A stretch of 64,000 nucleotides of DNA from Notospermus geniculatus (Eukaryota > Nemertea > Pilidiophora > Heteronemertea > Lineidae). A program made the position numbers and the translations under genes. The DNA is taken from contig NMRB01000789.1 in the NCBI GenBank assembly GCA_002633025.1, forward strand, positions 20,502 through 84,501. Direction: 5' to 3'. This document shows positions 1-11,390 of this stretch, one piece after another. Numbering within the stretch: position 1 is the stretch's first letter; every line of letters begins with the position of its first letter. Under the pieces are notes generated by a model. That model was not told where the DNA came from. It was given only the letters and a program-made list of their open reading frames with translations, and searched no databases.

Positions 1-600
1 GGTTGAGTGTAAAAAGCTTGCAGGACTGCTCCAGCTGATGTGAGATCAGTCAGTTTATAGTCGAGGTGATGATTTAGCAAGAACAATGAGAGTAAGGTGA
101 CCATTCACAAAAACATCGACAGTTATGGTGACCATTTAGCAAGAACATTCACAATGTCATGGTGAACTGTCACAACGTCCTCAAGTCAAAAAATAAAAGC
201 AACCACGTTCATTATTGATTTTACCTGTCTCAGTCTCAGAGGCTGCTTATTCAAGAAGAAGTGTAAGGACATTAGGGTAGCTATGAGGATGGGGCGGGGA
301 CAACTGGCCAAAGTCTACATGTAACAGTAAAACAGTGGAAAGAACAGGATTTTGAACCCTTTCAAAAAAGGGACAAAAGTTCAAAAGTAGAACCAGAAGA
401 GCCTTGTAAAAGAGATAAGATTTCATGAGAAAAAAATGAGCTGATATAGAAGTGTACAAAATATAGGCTCTGGTCATTCAAAAAGAATTCAGAAACAATT
501 ACTGGTATCACTTTTTCAGATACACAGTAAATCATGTGAACGTCTGAGGAAGCAACTTTCAAACGTCAGTTGTTTAAAATTTGTACTCAATCTTTCTTAC
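1..600. other. AT-rich non-coding stretch, left edge
   Basis: No exon with convincing splice sites was found. The next exon of the minus-strand gene should start in phase 0 after the donor at 661-656, but no clear candidate is seen here. Positions 55-180 contain loose repeats of a phrase like GGTGACCATT with GCAAGAACA. Confidence 0.4.
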
Positions 601-661
601 AACAAAAAAATTCTTACCAGATGTTCTAAATTGACTAATTAATGATTAATTAATATCTTAC

Positions 662-3600
662 CTTATTTTTGTATGGAAGCCCTGACCCAAAGAGGGGGTT
701 TATCACAACCATGTCGCACTTTTCTAGGGCGACCATTTTTGCCAGTGCCTCGTTTGCCGTGTGTTGGATCTCCTCTGACGGACTACTGTTGGACTTACGG
801 AAATCGGCCTGGAAAGAATAGCAAGGAACTGGTAATTTAATTAAGGACGACACAACAAAGTATCTAGCTCTTGCCGACACCACTCTGCAAAATTTCTGGG
901 CTCCAGCTCCATTAACATATGATTACCACCAAGAATTCAAAAGCGGCCCATGAATTTTTGTTAATACTTAACAAACAGTTTTACTAAATGACATTTTATT
1001 TTGTACATGTTGTATGCAACATGTCCATGGCTCTCCTTTTCCTTGCAAACACATTGGTGGTCTGTGATCAAAATAAACATATTTTACAACTAAACATATC
1101 TTCTTCTTTATTTCAGATTTACTTGTAATGTTGGGATCCAGGGGCCTGTTTCATAAAGTGACTTTAAGCTAATGGTACCTTTAATTAAATGGAGAATGCA
1201 TTGAGGTAATGGTACCATTAGCTTAAAGTCACTTTATGAAACAGGCCCCAGCTCATTACACTTCTGGTAGCTCGACTTAAAAGTGCCAGCCTGAAGAAGA
1301 CCCATGTTGGGGTCGAAAATTGGCGAAATTTCTGGAGGACGACTCCTTTTATTATAACAAACATATCTCACAACTACTGCTTCAAGTCCCTGTGGAATTA
1401 CGAAGGGAAGAGATGAGTGATGATATTTTTTTACTTACCTTGTCAGGTCGTTTTAACGGTACAAATGCCGGATTTGTTACGACTGTCTTCAGACGGTACT
1501 CCGACGATGGGCGGAAGAGTGCTTCAGTAAACCCGGGAACCAGAGCATGTCTCTCTCTCAACCAACTGGAAAGAGGAAAAGCGTTTCACTTCAAGTAGAG
1601 CAGATGAATCTGATGCTGAAGTAAATATTAAACCAGGTCTGAGGGCAGTGTTCTAGCCAGAAATTTTTCCAAACAGGGTGGGATGACTGCATTTTCCTAT
1701 GATTTTAAGGCCCAGGATTTTCAAACAGGGTGGCAGTGGAATTCAAACAGGGTGGTGTACCAGTAATAGAAAATGCATTGCAAGTTGCATTTTTAAACAG
1801 GGTGGTAAAAATTTGAACAGGATGGTAAAATGACCTCTGAATTTTGAACAGGATGGTACCGCCCTGTGAAACTGGCCTGGCTAGAACACCATGAGGGGCC
1901 AATAGCTGTGGGTAAAACTTCAATGCCAACATTAGTAAAGTAACAGCCAGGTGCTATACGAACTGGTATTCTGAAGGTGATCCTATAGGTGCCTTCCTAT
2001 ACAACACATACTAAATTTCTCGCTTATAACTTGGAAATGTACATGAACCGCTGACTATCAAGTTCACTGAGTACCATTCAAAGATGCGCAGTTGAAATGC
2101 CAGCTCAGGACACCTCACATGTAGGTACATGTAGAAGGTCACCAAACCAACTGTGGAAACCATGCCACATGAAAATGATAATGATGAATTATGGATGTGA
2201 TACATCATCATGCTGCGCAAATTGGAAAAGGAGAGCCATGGACATGTGCCCAAAACATAATGGAATTTTGAGTGAAAATGTTTGGAAATTGGTTGAGTAT
2301 GAACGGAATCAATGGGAAAGAACCGGGCACATTACCAACTGATCAATCTGATATATGATGTGGGGTCCCAGAGCATTTTGTTCCTGATTTGTACTAGTTC
2401 CCAGGCGTGGATCCAAGGGGGCGCATGCCCCCCTTTCAGTCAACAAATCTGTAAAATTGAACTGAAGTTCTGAAATTTGGAGCAAATCATTGAAATTCAC
2501 CGCAGATTTCAATGTTTCTAGCACAAGTGAGCCACCTCTTTTCCGAAATTGTGGATCCGCCCCTGCTTCCCGACTCACTTATAGGAGATCCGTGGGTTCC
2601 AGTCTTGCACACCACAAGGAAATGAACCGGATTATAGAATAAGAACAAGCAACACTGTTGGCAATGGCATACATGAGAGATGAGTCACTCAACTTCTTCA
2701 GTACTGCATCGTAAGATCAAGATCGTACCTTCTGCAGACTCCACAGAAGATCGCAGCAGGCAGGATAAAGGTACCGGTAGATATGCAGTGAAACCTCCGT
2801 ATCAAGAACACCTTTTCAGGGATGGAGCTTGCTTCTCCCAAGTCTTAGCCAAATCATTAACAAAAGTAACTGCTGAGTTAGCCAAGTTTTCTATTCTATT
2901 GGATTTTCAGTTTTGAAAAGGGGCTGTTCATTTTTATCACTTGAGGAATCTGAGTTGTGATCCTTGGGAAAAAGGAAAAAGCTGTCATTTGCAAATTGCA
3001 GGGATTACCCGGTATTTGTTGTACTGTTCAGAATAATCCCTGCAACTTTCAGCTTCATAGCTTTCTCCACTTTCTCAAGGACCACAACTCAGATTCCTCA
3101 GTTCACAAAAATGTCCTTTTAGCCAAGTGGTAGAAGTTTTCGCAAAGTCAGAGGTGAAATAGCCAATGGTGATTTGGCAAGTGGGTAGCGCCATCTCTGC
3201 CTTTGGTACTGACTGACGCAGTTGTTAATTGAAAGGTGTCCTGGTTATAGGTCAAGGTGGATAAAAACGATCAATTTTGGACTGAACTTCCTGGTCCTTT
3301 GATTACATGTAGGCCTAGAACTCAATGTGTCCTGACAGACAGCATTGTGAAAAACTACCAGCATAATGAACCATACAAAAGTAGGCAAGCAAAGGCAAAT
3401 AAGAGCATATCAAAGCAAAGATGATCGAGTTGATCCGAAAAGTAAACTCGCTTTTTTAAAACTTCGTCTTTTGTGTTTACACAGTGGGTATTTTTAAAGC
3501 ATGTGCATCATTTTGGTGCCAATTTTTGGACTTTTTCCTGGTTTTGTTGAAAGCCAACCTGTGTAATCCACTCGATATCAATTTATGGCGTACGTAAACA

Positions 3601-5798
3601 CTAATTCAACAAATTAGAACACCAGACATGCCAGATACAAAGAGGTCTTCTCCAGAGCCAGATTTAGGCCCCATCTATTTTGTTGAACTTTCTTGAATTT
3701 GACCAGGCAGGAAAATCAGGCCTTGCTGGGGGTCGTATTAACATAAGCCACACCCCCTCTTTTTCTGGATGTGGATCCGGCTATGTTCTCCAAATTTTCC
3801 CAAGTTCAATCAAGAGTGAGGCAAATGCTTTCATTCGTAACAAAATAGGCTTTGGCAGTTTAAGGACATACCTTTCCAGTCTCCTGAGCATAAACTTGGT
3901 CTGTTTTGAATAGACGACAGGGTTGTTGTGAGAATCAAGGATAGTATCCAGGGAATAGAACCTCGGGTTACTTGGCGCATTTTCGACAAAACTAGCGTTG
4001 AGACGTTCTGAAAGGAAAAATAACTTTTTTATGCCTTTTTATGGTACATGTTTTATCGGATATATCAGAATCATTCTTGGGGATAACTGAGGCAATTGAT
4101 TAAATCACTATTTCTGTAGGCATCAGGAATAAATTAGGCTCTTTCTGCATCTAAATAACAGAAGGAATTTTTTATCGTATCGTACTTTTTGGGTACACTG
4201 GTGGATAGAAATATTAGGACACTTTCAAAATTCTAAGTCATTTCCCTCTTTTGCTTTCCTTTTGTCTCTAACCACTATTTATTTTTCTTATAAATCATAA
4301 CATTTTTACCTTGGCAAGTGGGTTATATAATCCCATAAGATTGTCCATACCAAAGGTTATTGACGTGGGGTTGCTGATAGATGAATAACAAAGACAGTCA
4401 TGATGCGCTTCATTCATACTTCTCTCCTCCAATCATGCCAATAGCTTTAGCCTTTGAATTAGAGGGGCGTGAATTATCTTTGTTGCCCATGGATCAGCAA
4501 CCCGTTGTCTTTGTATGGACAATCAGAGAGGATTATATAACCCACTTGCCAAGGTAAAAATGTTCTGATCAATAAGAAAAATAATTAGTGGTTAGAGACA
4601 AAAGGAAGGCAAAAGAGGAAAATGACTTAGAATTTTGAAAATATTCTTAATATTTCTGTCCACCAGTGTACATAAAACCATGCTCTAAAAGACCAATCTT
4701 CAAGTCAAACTAAGAGTGGTCACGTCTACACCCACATCTCTGGATCACTTCCCCTTTGTAACCATGGCAACAAGGAATCCTAGCAACCAATCAGCATACC
4801 TCTTGAATCAACGGGAAGACAGAATAATGTTCCTTTCGTGTACGACTCCCTGATGCCCTGATCTCCCGGTTCATTTCGCGCAGGTGGGATGTAAATGGCA
4901 CGTTTTGCTGAAATAAACACGGATGTTAATGTTACAGTGCATTGTTTTAAAGAGGAATAAGCAATTGTCAATTTCACAGGGGTGGCAGAAACTGAAAATT
5001 AGGGTATATTGACAAGAACCTCTTTTTGAGACCCCCGAACTTGAGGCATTATGTTCATTGAATCAGAGAGCTGCCTAGCCAACACAAGATTATGAAGATT
5101 CCCAAAGGCCCAGGAGGGCCTAGGTATACATGTAGGTAAGTACAGTGGAACTTCCCTCCGTTGGTGGACACCTCTGACATGCCTCTCTTACACAAAATTG
5201 ATCACTTCTATTCATTTTAACCTCTTTAATGAGGACAGATTTCAAATTAAGGATGGCAATACCTACATGTATTTGGTCCCAAACGTGTCGTAGAGGGGTT
5301 CCTCTGTAGAGTGAAACCTCCCTTTGCTGACACCTACATGTACTTATTTCACCAAAGGGACTGTTCATTTTCGTCAACTGAGCAATCTGAGTTGTGATCC
5401 TTGAGAAAATGGAGAAAGCTATGAAGCTGCAAATTGCAGGGATTATTCTGTACAGCACAACAAATAATCCCTGCAATTTACAAGTGCATAGCTTTTTCCG
5501 TTTTCCGAAGGATCACAACTCAGATTCCTCAAGTGACGAAAATGAACAGCCCCTTTATCAACTACTAGTACTCACTTTTAATTCCCCCCTTCTCAGCACC
5601 AGTGATATGATAAAGTGTCCGTTTCATGTATTCCGCCGGATCCTCGCTATACGGTACATTAAACCGCGGCAACTGCTTGACCGTTTTCCCCCGATCGTTC
5701 GCATATTCGACAAGTAAAATGTCAAAGTTTCGCGGGCGAAACTCCTGGTTCTGCGACTGTCTGTGTTTTGGACGGATTACTGTGATGATGGAGTCCAT
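662..5798 (-). CDS. Unrecognised multi-exon gene, 3' end off the left edge
   Basis: I join five minus-strand exons: 5798-5576, 4907-4800, 4007-3872, 1565-1439 and 808-662. Each has consensus AG acceptor and GT donor sites, and phases fit at every junction (1, 1, 2, 0, then 0 at the open end). Together they give 247 uninterrupted codons. The start is the ATG at 5798-5796 (reads MDSIITVIRPKHR); a TTTCAG acceptor just upstream, near 5822, suggests a 5' untranslated exon. Recognisable stretches are FDILLVEYANDRGK in exon 1, AIYIPPARNEPGDQG in exon 2, RFYSLDTILDSHNNPVVYSK in exon 3 and MVVINPLFGSGLPYKNK in exon 5. There is no signal peptide or membrane segment; the protein looks soluble. I cannot assign a family. 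The last exon ends at a GTAAGA donor, so more coding sequence lies left of position 1 or was missed in 1-600. The four introns carry MITE-type repeats. Confidence 0.72.
953..1050 (-). repeat. Dispersed ~80-bp repeat, GAGAGCCATGGACATG family
   Basis: One of at least ten partial copies of a short dispersed sequence. In its forward sense it reads GGAAAAGGAGAGCCATGG, ACATGTGCCCAAAATATGA, then TGTCATTTAGTGAAACTG and a TTGAGTATAA-like end. Other copies lie near 2225-2300, 25590-25632, 26515-26575, 26608-26665, 29017-29085, 31873-31945, 35736-35830 (reverse), 39768-39850, 43338-43412 and 59492-59590 (reverse). It has no open frame or terminal inverted repeat that I can see. Confidence 0.7.
1142..1249. 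repeat. Palindromic MITE, family A (copy 1)
   Basis: A near-perfect ~108-bp inverted repeat. It begins GGGCCTGTTTCATAAAGTGA and ends with the reverse complement. Related copies are at 25346-25453 (MCRS1 intron) and 35419-35528. Spread with intact arms in three unrelated places is what a short non-autonomous DNA transposon would give. This copy is in an intron of the left-hand gene. Confidence 0.85.
1254..1345. repeat. Short repeat with CCTGAAGAAGACCC...GGGTCGAAAA hairpin
   Basis: The sequence CTTCTGGTAGCTCGACTT is followed by GCCTGAAGAAGACCC and GGGGTCGAAAA. The same block recurs at 24516-24600 in MCRS1 and, diverged, at 38239-38312 in SPATS2. Similar hairpin motifs occur near the ends of several retroelement families, but the parent cannot be named from these fragments. 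Confidence 0.6.
1646..1891. mobile_element. Non-autonomous DNA element with AGTGTTCTAGCCAG ends
   Basis: The left end reads CAGTGTTCTAGCCAGAAATT and the right end GGCCTGGCTAGAACACC, an inverted pair. The interior repeats AAACAGGGTGG several times. A second, partial copy in the opposite orientation lies at about 25914-26065 in an MCRS1 intron. The CAG-starting ends resemble hAT elements; no transposase is present. Confidence 0.6.
2403..2568. repeat. GGCGTGGATCC-type interspersed element
   Basis: Bounded by CCAGGCGTGGATCCAAGGG and the inverse-like GTGGATCCGCCCCTG. Members of the same GC-rich-ended family occur at 33434-33593, 17588-17870 and, in pieces, 9780-9960. The ends are inverted repeats around a GGATCC core and the middle is variable. 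The copy here lies in an intron of the left-hand gene. Confidence 0.6.
2918..3120. repeat. Palindromic MITE, family C (copy 1)
   Basis: A ~200-bp inverted repeat. The left arm carries GAATCTGAGTTGTGATCCTT and GCAAATTGCAGGGATTA; the right arm carries their reverse complements. A closely related copy is at 5354-5558. Confidence 0.8.
4195..4671. mobile_element. Large foldback element, Tc1/mariner-like ends
   Basis: A ~477-bp element made of two ~140-bp inverted arms. The left end reads CACTGGTGGATAGAAATATT and the right end AATATTTCTGTCCACCAGTG; both are flanked by TA, the usual target of Tc1/mariner transposases. The arms stay about 90% complementary through GGTTATATAA-type sequence. There is no coding capacity, so this is a non-autonomous foldback derivative. 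It lies in an intron of the left-hand gene. Confidence 0.75.
5146..5332. repeat. ACAGTGGAACCTC-type interspersed repeat
   Basis: Fragment of a dispersed family recognised by ACAGTGGAAC, GGACACCTCT and AACCTCTTTAATGAGGACA. Related pieces are at 28536-28682, 31391-31558, 63080-63240 and about 3225-3330. No coding frame is seen. Confidence 0.55.
5354..5558. repeat. Palindromic MITE, family C (copy 2)
   Basis: Same element as at 2918-3120, with arms GGACTGTTCATTTTCGTC and GACGAAAATGAACAGCCCC. It ends only about 10 bases beyond the splice donor of the first coding exon of the left-hand gene. Confidence 0.8.
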
Positions 5799-5828
5799 GG
5801 CCCCTCACCCCATGGAAGTACTGAAATG

Positions 5829-5957
5829 AAGCACGGGTCATTTCAATTTCATTAGGAAAGAAAGCACGGGTCATTTCAATTTCATTAGGAAAGAAAGCAC
5901 GGGTCATTTCAATTTCATTTACAAGAAATGAAAGCACGGGTCATTTCAATTTCATTA
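5829..5957. repeat. 33-bp tandem repeat, 3 to 4 units, at the 5' end of the left gene
   Basis: GCACGGGTCATTTCAATTTC begins at 5831, 5864, 5897 and 5934, giving periods of 33, 33 and 37. It lies directly upstream of the minus-strand start codon at 5798. It is therefore in the promoter or 5' untranslated region. Confidence 0.9.
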
Positions 5958-5959
5958 TT

Positions 5960-6840
5960 CGTCCCTTCAGATTTCCCTTAAAAGTTTTCTATGGAGCCCG
6001 AGTTTCCCATACATGTATGGGAGGGCTATAGGCCTAGGCCTATGGAACGGACAGTTGTAGGCCTAGGCCTAGTGCCGCAGAAGTGGCCACTGGCCATGGA
6101 GCAAATCTACACAGACCGTTGGCATGGTTCGGGGCGAACGCATGATGGGGCGAAACCTCCAGATACATGTACCTTCCCATACAAACCAACTTGCACAAGA
6201 AACACTAACATGCCGAAGCACCTTTGGACCTGTTATGTTTGTGTGGCATTTTCAAGTATGCTTCTTCAAACATTGTCATATGAGGCATATCACAGTTCCA
6301 AATTTTCAGTGCACTTCTGGGGGAACTCGACAGCTCTTGATCGTGATCAAATATTAGAGAAAATGTATTACAATCACGTAACACCTCTATTCTTTTACAT
6401 TTCATGTATACAGAAAATGGCTCATTGATGCAAGAAGATTTGAATGGTGGTGATAGAGTTGTCCAATTGTGGTTCTAGTTGTATTGACACAGTATGAAGA
6501 ATAGATCAATTGGCCTAATAACAGTAATTTTCGTTTGCGCCATCATGTTGAACGAAAATTAATGGGCTGGAACTTCTCTGCCTGCGGCATTAAAAAAAAG
6601 TTAAAGTTTTGGGTTTATAATCTGATATCAACAACAGTAGAGGTGACATCCGACTTTACACTTTAACCCAAGTCTATCCTGAAACCTTCCAGTAGAACTC
6701 AGATGAGCTGCTCATTCAGTGATTTGTGACATGTAAGTTTTCAAGCATATTTCATCAGATGAATATTGGTGTAATGAGAAAGGGCCTAGTATAAGTACAA
6801 GAGGATAGAGGCCTTTGCCATCAGCATTCTCAGATGCATG
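5960..6840. other. Intergenic stretch without supported gene
   Basis: Open frames here (for example 5991-6428 plus) have no homology I recognise and no convincing exon structure. The segment contains AGGCCTAGGCC words near 6030-6070 and otherwise unremarkable sequence. Confidence 0.4.
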
Positions 6841-9060
6841 TCCCATAAAAATACAACCCCAACCCTAAGCCACCCTGACCTCTCCAGCCAGCCGCAGCTG
6901 AGTCGAGAGCCTATGTTTGCAACCGGGAAAAGAAAATCAACAATTTTGCACCAAAACTGGTCAAAAAATACAATCACACAACTTGACATATCAGTTCTAT
7001 CATAAGCAACACTAACCCTAACCCTACCCGAATATTCCCAGTCAACCACAATCAAAAGCTTTATTTATTCACGACCGAGAATGCTACAAACCATTTTGGA
7101 CCAAAACCGGTCAAAAAATACAATCATACAAATCGACAAATCCGGTCTACCATAAGCAACCCTAACCCTAAGGCCTAATCGTAACCCTTCCCAAACTTCC
7201 CCAGCCAGCCACAGCAGATTCGAGAGCAATTGAGTCGAAAGCTTTATTTATTCGCAACCGAGAATGCTATCCAAACATTTTGCACAAAAACCGGTCAAAA
7301 AATACAATCACACAACTCGACAAATCGGCTGTATCATAAACAACCCTGGGGGTAATCGTAACCCTACCGGAACTTCCCCATCCAGCCCCAGTGGAAGCGA
7401 GAGCAATCAACACAAAAGCTTTATTTATTCACGACCGAGAATGATATCTAACTATTTTGCACCTAAACCGGTCAAAAAATACAATCATACAACTCGACAA
7501 ATCCATTCTATCATAAACAATCTACATGTAACCCAAACCCTAGGCCTAATCGTAACCCTATCTGAACTTTCCCACCCAGCCACAGCAGAGTCGAGAGCAA
7601 TTGAGTCGAAAGCTTTATTTATTCGCAACCGAGAATGCTATCCAAACATTTTGCACAAAAACCGGTCAAAAAATACAATCAGATAATCCGACAAATCAGG
7701 TCTATCATGAACAACCCTAACCCTAATCCTACCCAAACTTCCCTATCCAGCCACAGTAGAGTCGAGAGTAATTGAATCGAAAGCTTTATTTATTCGCAAC
7801 CGAGAATGCTATCCAACCATTTTGCAAAAAAAACGGTCAAAAAATACAACCACACAACCCGGCAAATTCAGGTCTATCATAAACAACCTAACCCTACATT
7901 GTAACTCTAGGCCTAATCGTGGCCGTACTCGAACTTCCTCAGCCAGCTACAGTAGAGTCGAGAGCAATTGACGCGAAAGCTTTATTTATTCGCAACCGAG
8001 AATGCTATCCAATAATTTTGCACAAAAACCGGTCAAAAAATACGATCATACAACTCGACAAATCAGGTCTATCATCAACAACCCTAACCCTAACACCCTA
8101 ACCCTGGCCTAAATATATCCCTACCTGAACGTCCCCATCCAGCCTCAGCTGAATCGAGAGCAATACTTATTCACGACCGAGAATGATATCTAACTATTTT
8201 GAACTGAAACCGGTCAAAAAATACAATTCACACAACTCCACAAATCAGGTCTATCATAAACAACCCTAACGCTCACCCCAGATCTAATCGTAACCCTACC
8301 CAAACTTCACCATCAGCCACAGTAGAGTCGAGAGCATCTGACTCGAAAGCTTTATTTATTCGCAACCGAGAATGCTATCCAAACATTTTGCACAAAAACC
8401 GGTCAAAAAATACAATCACACAACTTGACAAATCAGTGAAATCAGGTCTATTATACATGTCATAAACAACACTATTCCCCCTAACTCTATTCATCGTATC
8501 CATGACGTAACTCCGACAGTGTCCGCCATTGCTGACGTCGCCGTAATGACGCAAGGGTGGTGGGCAAATTTCATTGCTTTGCTGAAGAAGCTGGTGGGCA
8601 AAAACGCGCAACGTCACAACGTCATGTAGGCCTGGGCCTACGTCATGGATACGATGAATAAGGCCTACTACCCTAATCTTGGAGGAAGGAATAACCTTCC
8701 TCCAGTCCAAGCCCTAATCAATGCTTAACCGAACATCCCCGGCCAGCCAAAACCGTGTCGAGAGAAACTGACAAAAATGCTATATTTATTGTTGACCGAG
8801 AATGCTATCTAATCATTTTGGACCTAAACCGGTCAAAAAATGAAATCACACAACTCGACAAATCAGGTCTAACATAACAACAACCCTAACCCTAACCCTA
8901 GGCCTACCCAAACTTCCCCATCCAGCCCCAGCTGAATCGAGAGCATCGATCAACGCAAACACTTTTTATTTTTGACGACCGAGGAAGCTACATGTATCTA
9001 ACCATTTTGCACAAAAATACAGTCAAAAAATACAAATCACACAACTCCACAATTCATTCC
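6840..9060. repeat. ~180-bp tandem satellite with telomere-like CCCTAA runs
   Basis: The landmark GGTCAAAAAATAC recurs at about 6959, 7109, 7292, 7470, 7666, 7835, 8032, 8213, 8401, 8833 and 9012, spacing mostly 170-197 bp. Each unit holds AAAGCTTTATTTATTC, then CCGAGAATGCTA, ACCGGTCAAAAAATAC and ATCATAAACAACCC, followed by a variable stretch of CCCTAACCCTAA and an AACTTCCCCAGCCAGC block. The units are diverged, so the array is old. One unit is lengthened by an insertion at about 8485-8665. There is no CRISPR architecture: the repeats are long, imperfect and have no unique spacers. Confidence 0.92.
8485..8665. repeat. Palindromic insertion inside the satellite
   Basis: TATTCATCGTATCCATGACG on the left is matched by CGTCATGGATACGATGAATA on the right. 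It accounts for the one long gap (432 bp) between satellite landmarks, so it inserted after the array had formed. Confidence 0.7.
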
Positions 9061-9997
9061 CGTACAGTATATCCCGACCTTCATACATTGTATACTGTTA
9101 CACCATGATATAATCAGATAATGGACGCGCACTTTTGTACGCGGCTATGCTATGTGTAGAAACTGTGTACATCTCACGTGTATAGCATAGGACCATAAGA
9201 GCGAGTGGGTGTGGCGACTTATTTCGAGAAAACTGACCCTAGGATTTCACTTTTGGTGGTTCTTACCGGGGTTCCATATAAATATCTAAGTATTCCGCAT
9301 AATAGTACTTTTTATAATCCTCTAGAATTTAACTTTGCAGAACTTTTTCCGCATATTTCCCTAACCCATCGGCACATTGTCCACCATGTTTACTATTGCA
9401 CACTAGCGCCGCCCACGGGAAGTCATAGAACTAAACGAAATTCGTCTGCTAGAGTTGTCTTTCGTGTCTTATGAAGGGGAATGGCCGGCGGGAAAATGTC
9501 AATAGATATGGGCGGCTATATCCGCAAATAAAGATGTTACAAGTTTGGACAATCTCGAGTCATAGATAAGAAAGACGTAGGGGGTGGCACTGCAATCATA
9601 GGGGTGATCTTCAGTTGTAGCAATAAAAGCTTACAAATCATTCTATTGTAACATCCAGTGGTACATTTTGGGGGGCGCAGTTGGCGGGCACCCCACCTGT
9701 GGCAGCAGAGTGATGTCTCTTTATTCTTCAGAGGCCTGGAAAATGCATATTTGGCATCCCATTTTTGAATATTTTCTGAGGGAGAGGCTCCCAGACCCCC
9801 TGCACGCACGCCCCCTTACCAGAACTCCTGGATCAGCCGCTGACATCTTCGTCTCCAGATCATCTTTACAACTAGGCAGCAGTGCGCAACGTCGTTGAGA
9901 ACTTCCCATACTGCCACAGGGGCGGATCCAGGATTTTGGTAAAGGGGGGGGACTGATGAAAGTGAGAGCCGAAGTCATGAAGCCACGGTGGGGGTCT

Positions 9998-10111
9998 GGG
10001 GTCTCACCCCCAGAAAACTTTAAAATCTAGAAGGCCGTTGGTGCGATTTCCCAGCATCACCCCCAGAAAACTTTAAAATCTAGAAGGCCGTTGGTGCGAT
10101 TTCCCAGCATC
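9998..10111. repeat. 57-bp direct tandem duplication
   Basis: ACCCCCAGAAAACTTTAAAA plus TCTAGAAGGCCGTTGGTGCG occurs twice back-to-back with almost no differences, so the event is recent. A related CTACGGCCTTCTAGATTTC piece occurs near 17740. Confidence 0.9.
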
Positions 10112-10375
10112 TGAGGGACAAATTACAAGGCAATTCTGTGGCACTTTGAAAAAGGGCAATTTTTCTAGAAATTTCCAGGGGCCATATGATCTTTTTAGCT
10201 GATGAGTCATCTCTATGAGAAGAGCCTAAGAAGAAGACAACGAAAGACACCTTTTATACAAGTTTATTGTAAATGTCATAGTCCACAAAACATGTGTACA
10301 AAAAGACGTCACACTTGCAGCTTAGGAGGACCATTATTCGACCCAATGCTCATTTTGGAGCATTTTGAGGTAATC

Positions 10376-10500
10376 AGTGGTTCTCCCACCGCAGGGCTTT
10401 GGTCTCGCTCCTCTTCATATACTCCCACACAGCTTTGGTCCCACTTTGTGGGAGTGTATGAAAAGGAACGAGACCATAACCCTGTGGTGGGAAGATGGTG
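10376..10500. repeat. Palindromic repeat with GGTCTCG core
   Basis: TTCTCCCACCGCAGGGCTTT with GGTCTCGCTCCTCTTCATA is mirrored by TATGAAAAGGAACGAGACC and CTGTGGTGGGAAGA. A shorter relative is at about 29287-29368. Confidence 0.7.
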
Positions 10501-10949
10501 ATTCTTCGCACCCGCTCCGTTCATCACTNGGGGGGGAGTGCTACAAACTACTGATTACCTCAGAAGGCAAATTCAATTGTTCCTCAAAATCATCACATAC
10601 ACTGACAGACTCAAAGCCCTCCACTTAGAAAATCTTCGATGAACTTTTGAGTCATATTTGACAACCATAGGCCACAAAAATTGCTAGGTTCTCAACTCCC
10701 GCCCATCAAATTCATACTGTAATTTTCAATTGCATAATGTTCAATGATTTGTCACCAAAGCTGTCACTTATCATTCCAAGGTAATCAGTGGTCCTCATCG
10801 CTCGATCCCTTCGGCACTCGGATTGTGTGCAGTGACGAAAGGAGTGAGTGATTGGAACCACTGACTACTTCAGCACAGGTGTATGCCTACATGAATTACG
10901 GAATAGCCAGTATGGCTAAATACATAAACTTTTGGAATCTACACACTAA

Positions 10950-11088
10950 GGGCCATATTCAAAAAGGGTGATCATAGCGCGATTAAGACTTACACGCCTG
11001 TAACTTCACTAAATGCACACACTTCCACCATGCATTTGATGAAGTTACACGCATCTAAGTCTTAAACACCCTTTTTGAATACGGCCCT
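10950..11088. repeat. Palindromic MITE, family B (copy 1)
   Basis: Ends GGCCATATTCAAAAAGGGTG and CACCCTTTTTGAATACGGCCC. The interior has TTACACGC motifs on both arms and a unique ACTTCCACCATGCATTTG centre. Three further copies lie within 2.5 kb. Confidence 0.85.
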
Positions 11089-11258
11089 ACGGGTCTGACT
11101 GGATTACAGATATGGCCCTCAGACTGTTTTTTCAGTACACTTTTATAAACAGTTAATCCTGAGAATATACAGGCATCAATTTTGCCGAAACCTTCAACAA
11201 CCAACTCAAGGAAATGCGAGTACAGGGTATACAATTACAGGTAGGTGGGAAATTTTGG

Positions 11259-11390
11259 AGCCATATTCATAAAGGGTGTTTAGGACTCAGACGCGTGTAA
11301 CTTCACTAAATGAATGCACACACCTCCACCATGCATTTGACGAAGTTACACGCATTTAAGTCTTAAACATCCTTTATGAAAACGGTCCTT
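11259..11390. repeat. Palindromic MITE, family B (copy 2)
   Basis: Same ends and centre as the copy at 10950-11088, about 170 bp away in the same orientation. Confidence 0.8.

Larger units (their letters stand above)
9060..10940. other. Intergenic repeat-rich stretch
   Basis: No gene is supported. It contains GGATCC-type repeat pieces (about 9640-9960), a 57-bp direct duplication at 9998-10111, a palindrome at 10376-10500 and a single N at 10530. Confidence 0.5.

Noticed and set aside
5991-6428. 145-codon plus-strand frame
   Set aside because: No recognisable domain, no splice-site support, and it includes AGGCCTAGGCC repeat-like sequence. It may be chance; I cannot support it as a gene.
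6840-9060. Possible CRISPR array or intact telomere end
   Set aside because: Repeats are ~180 bp, diverged and without unique spacers, and the DNA is clearly from an animal. The CCCTAA runs are short and internal, not a chromosome end.
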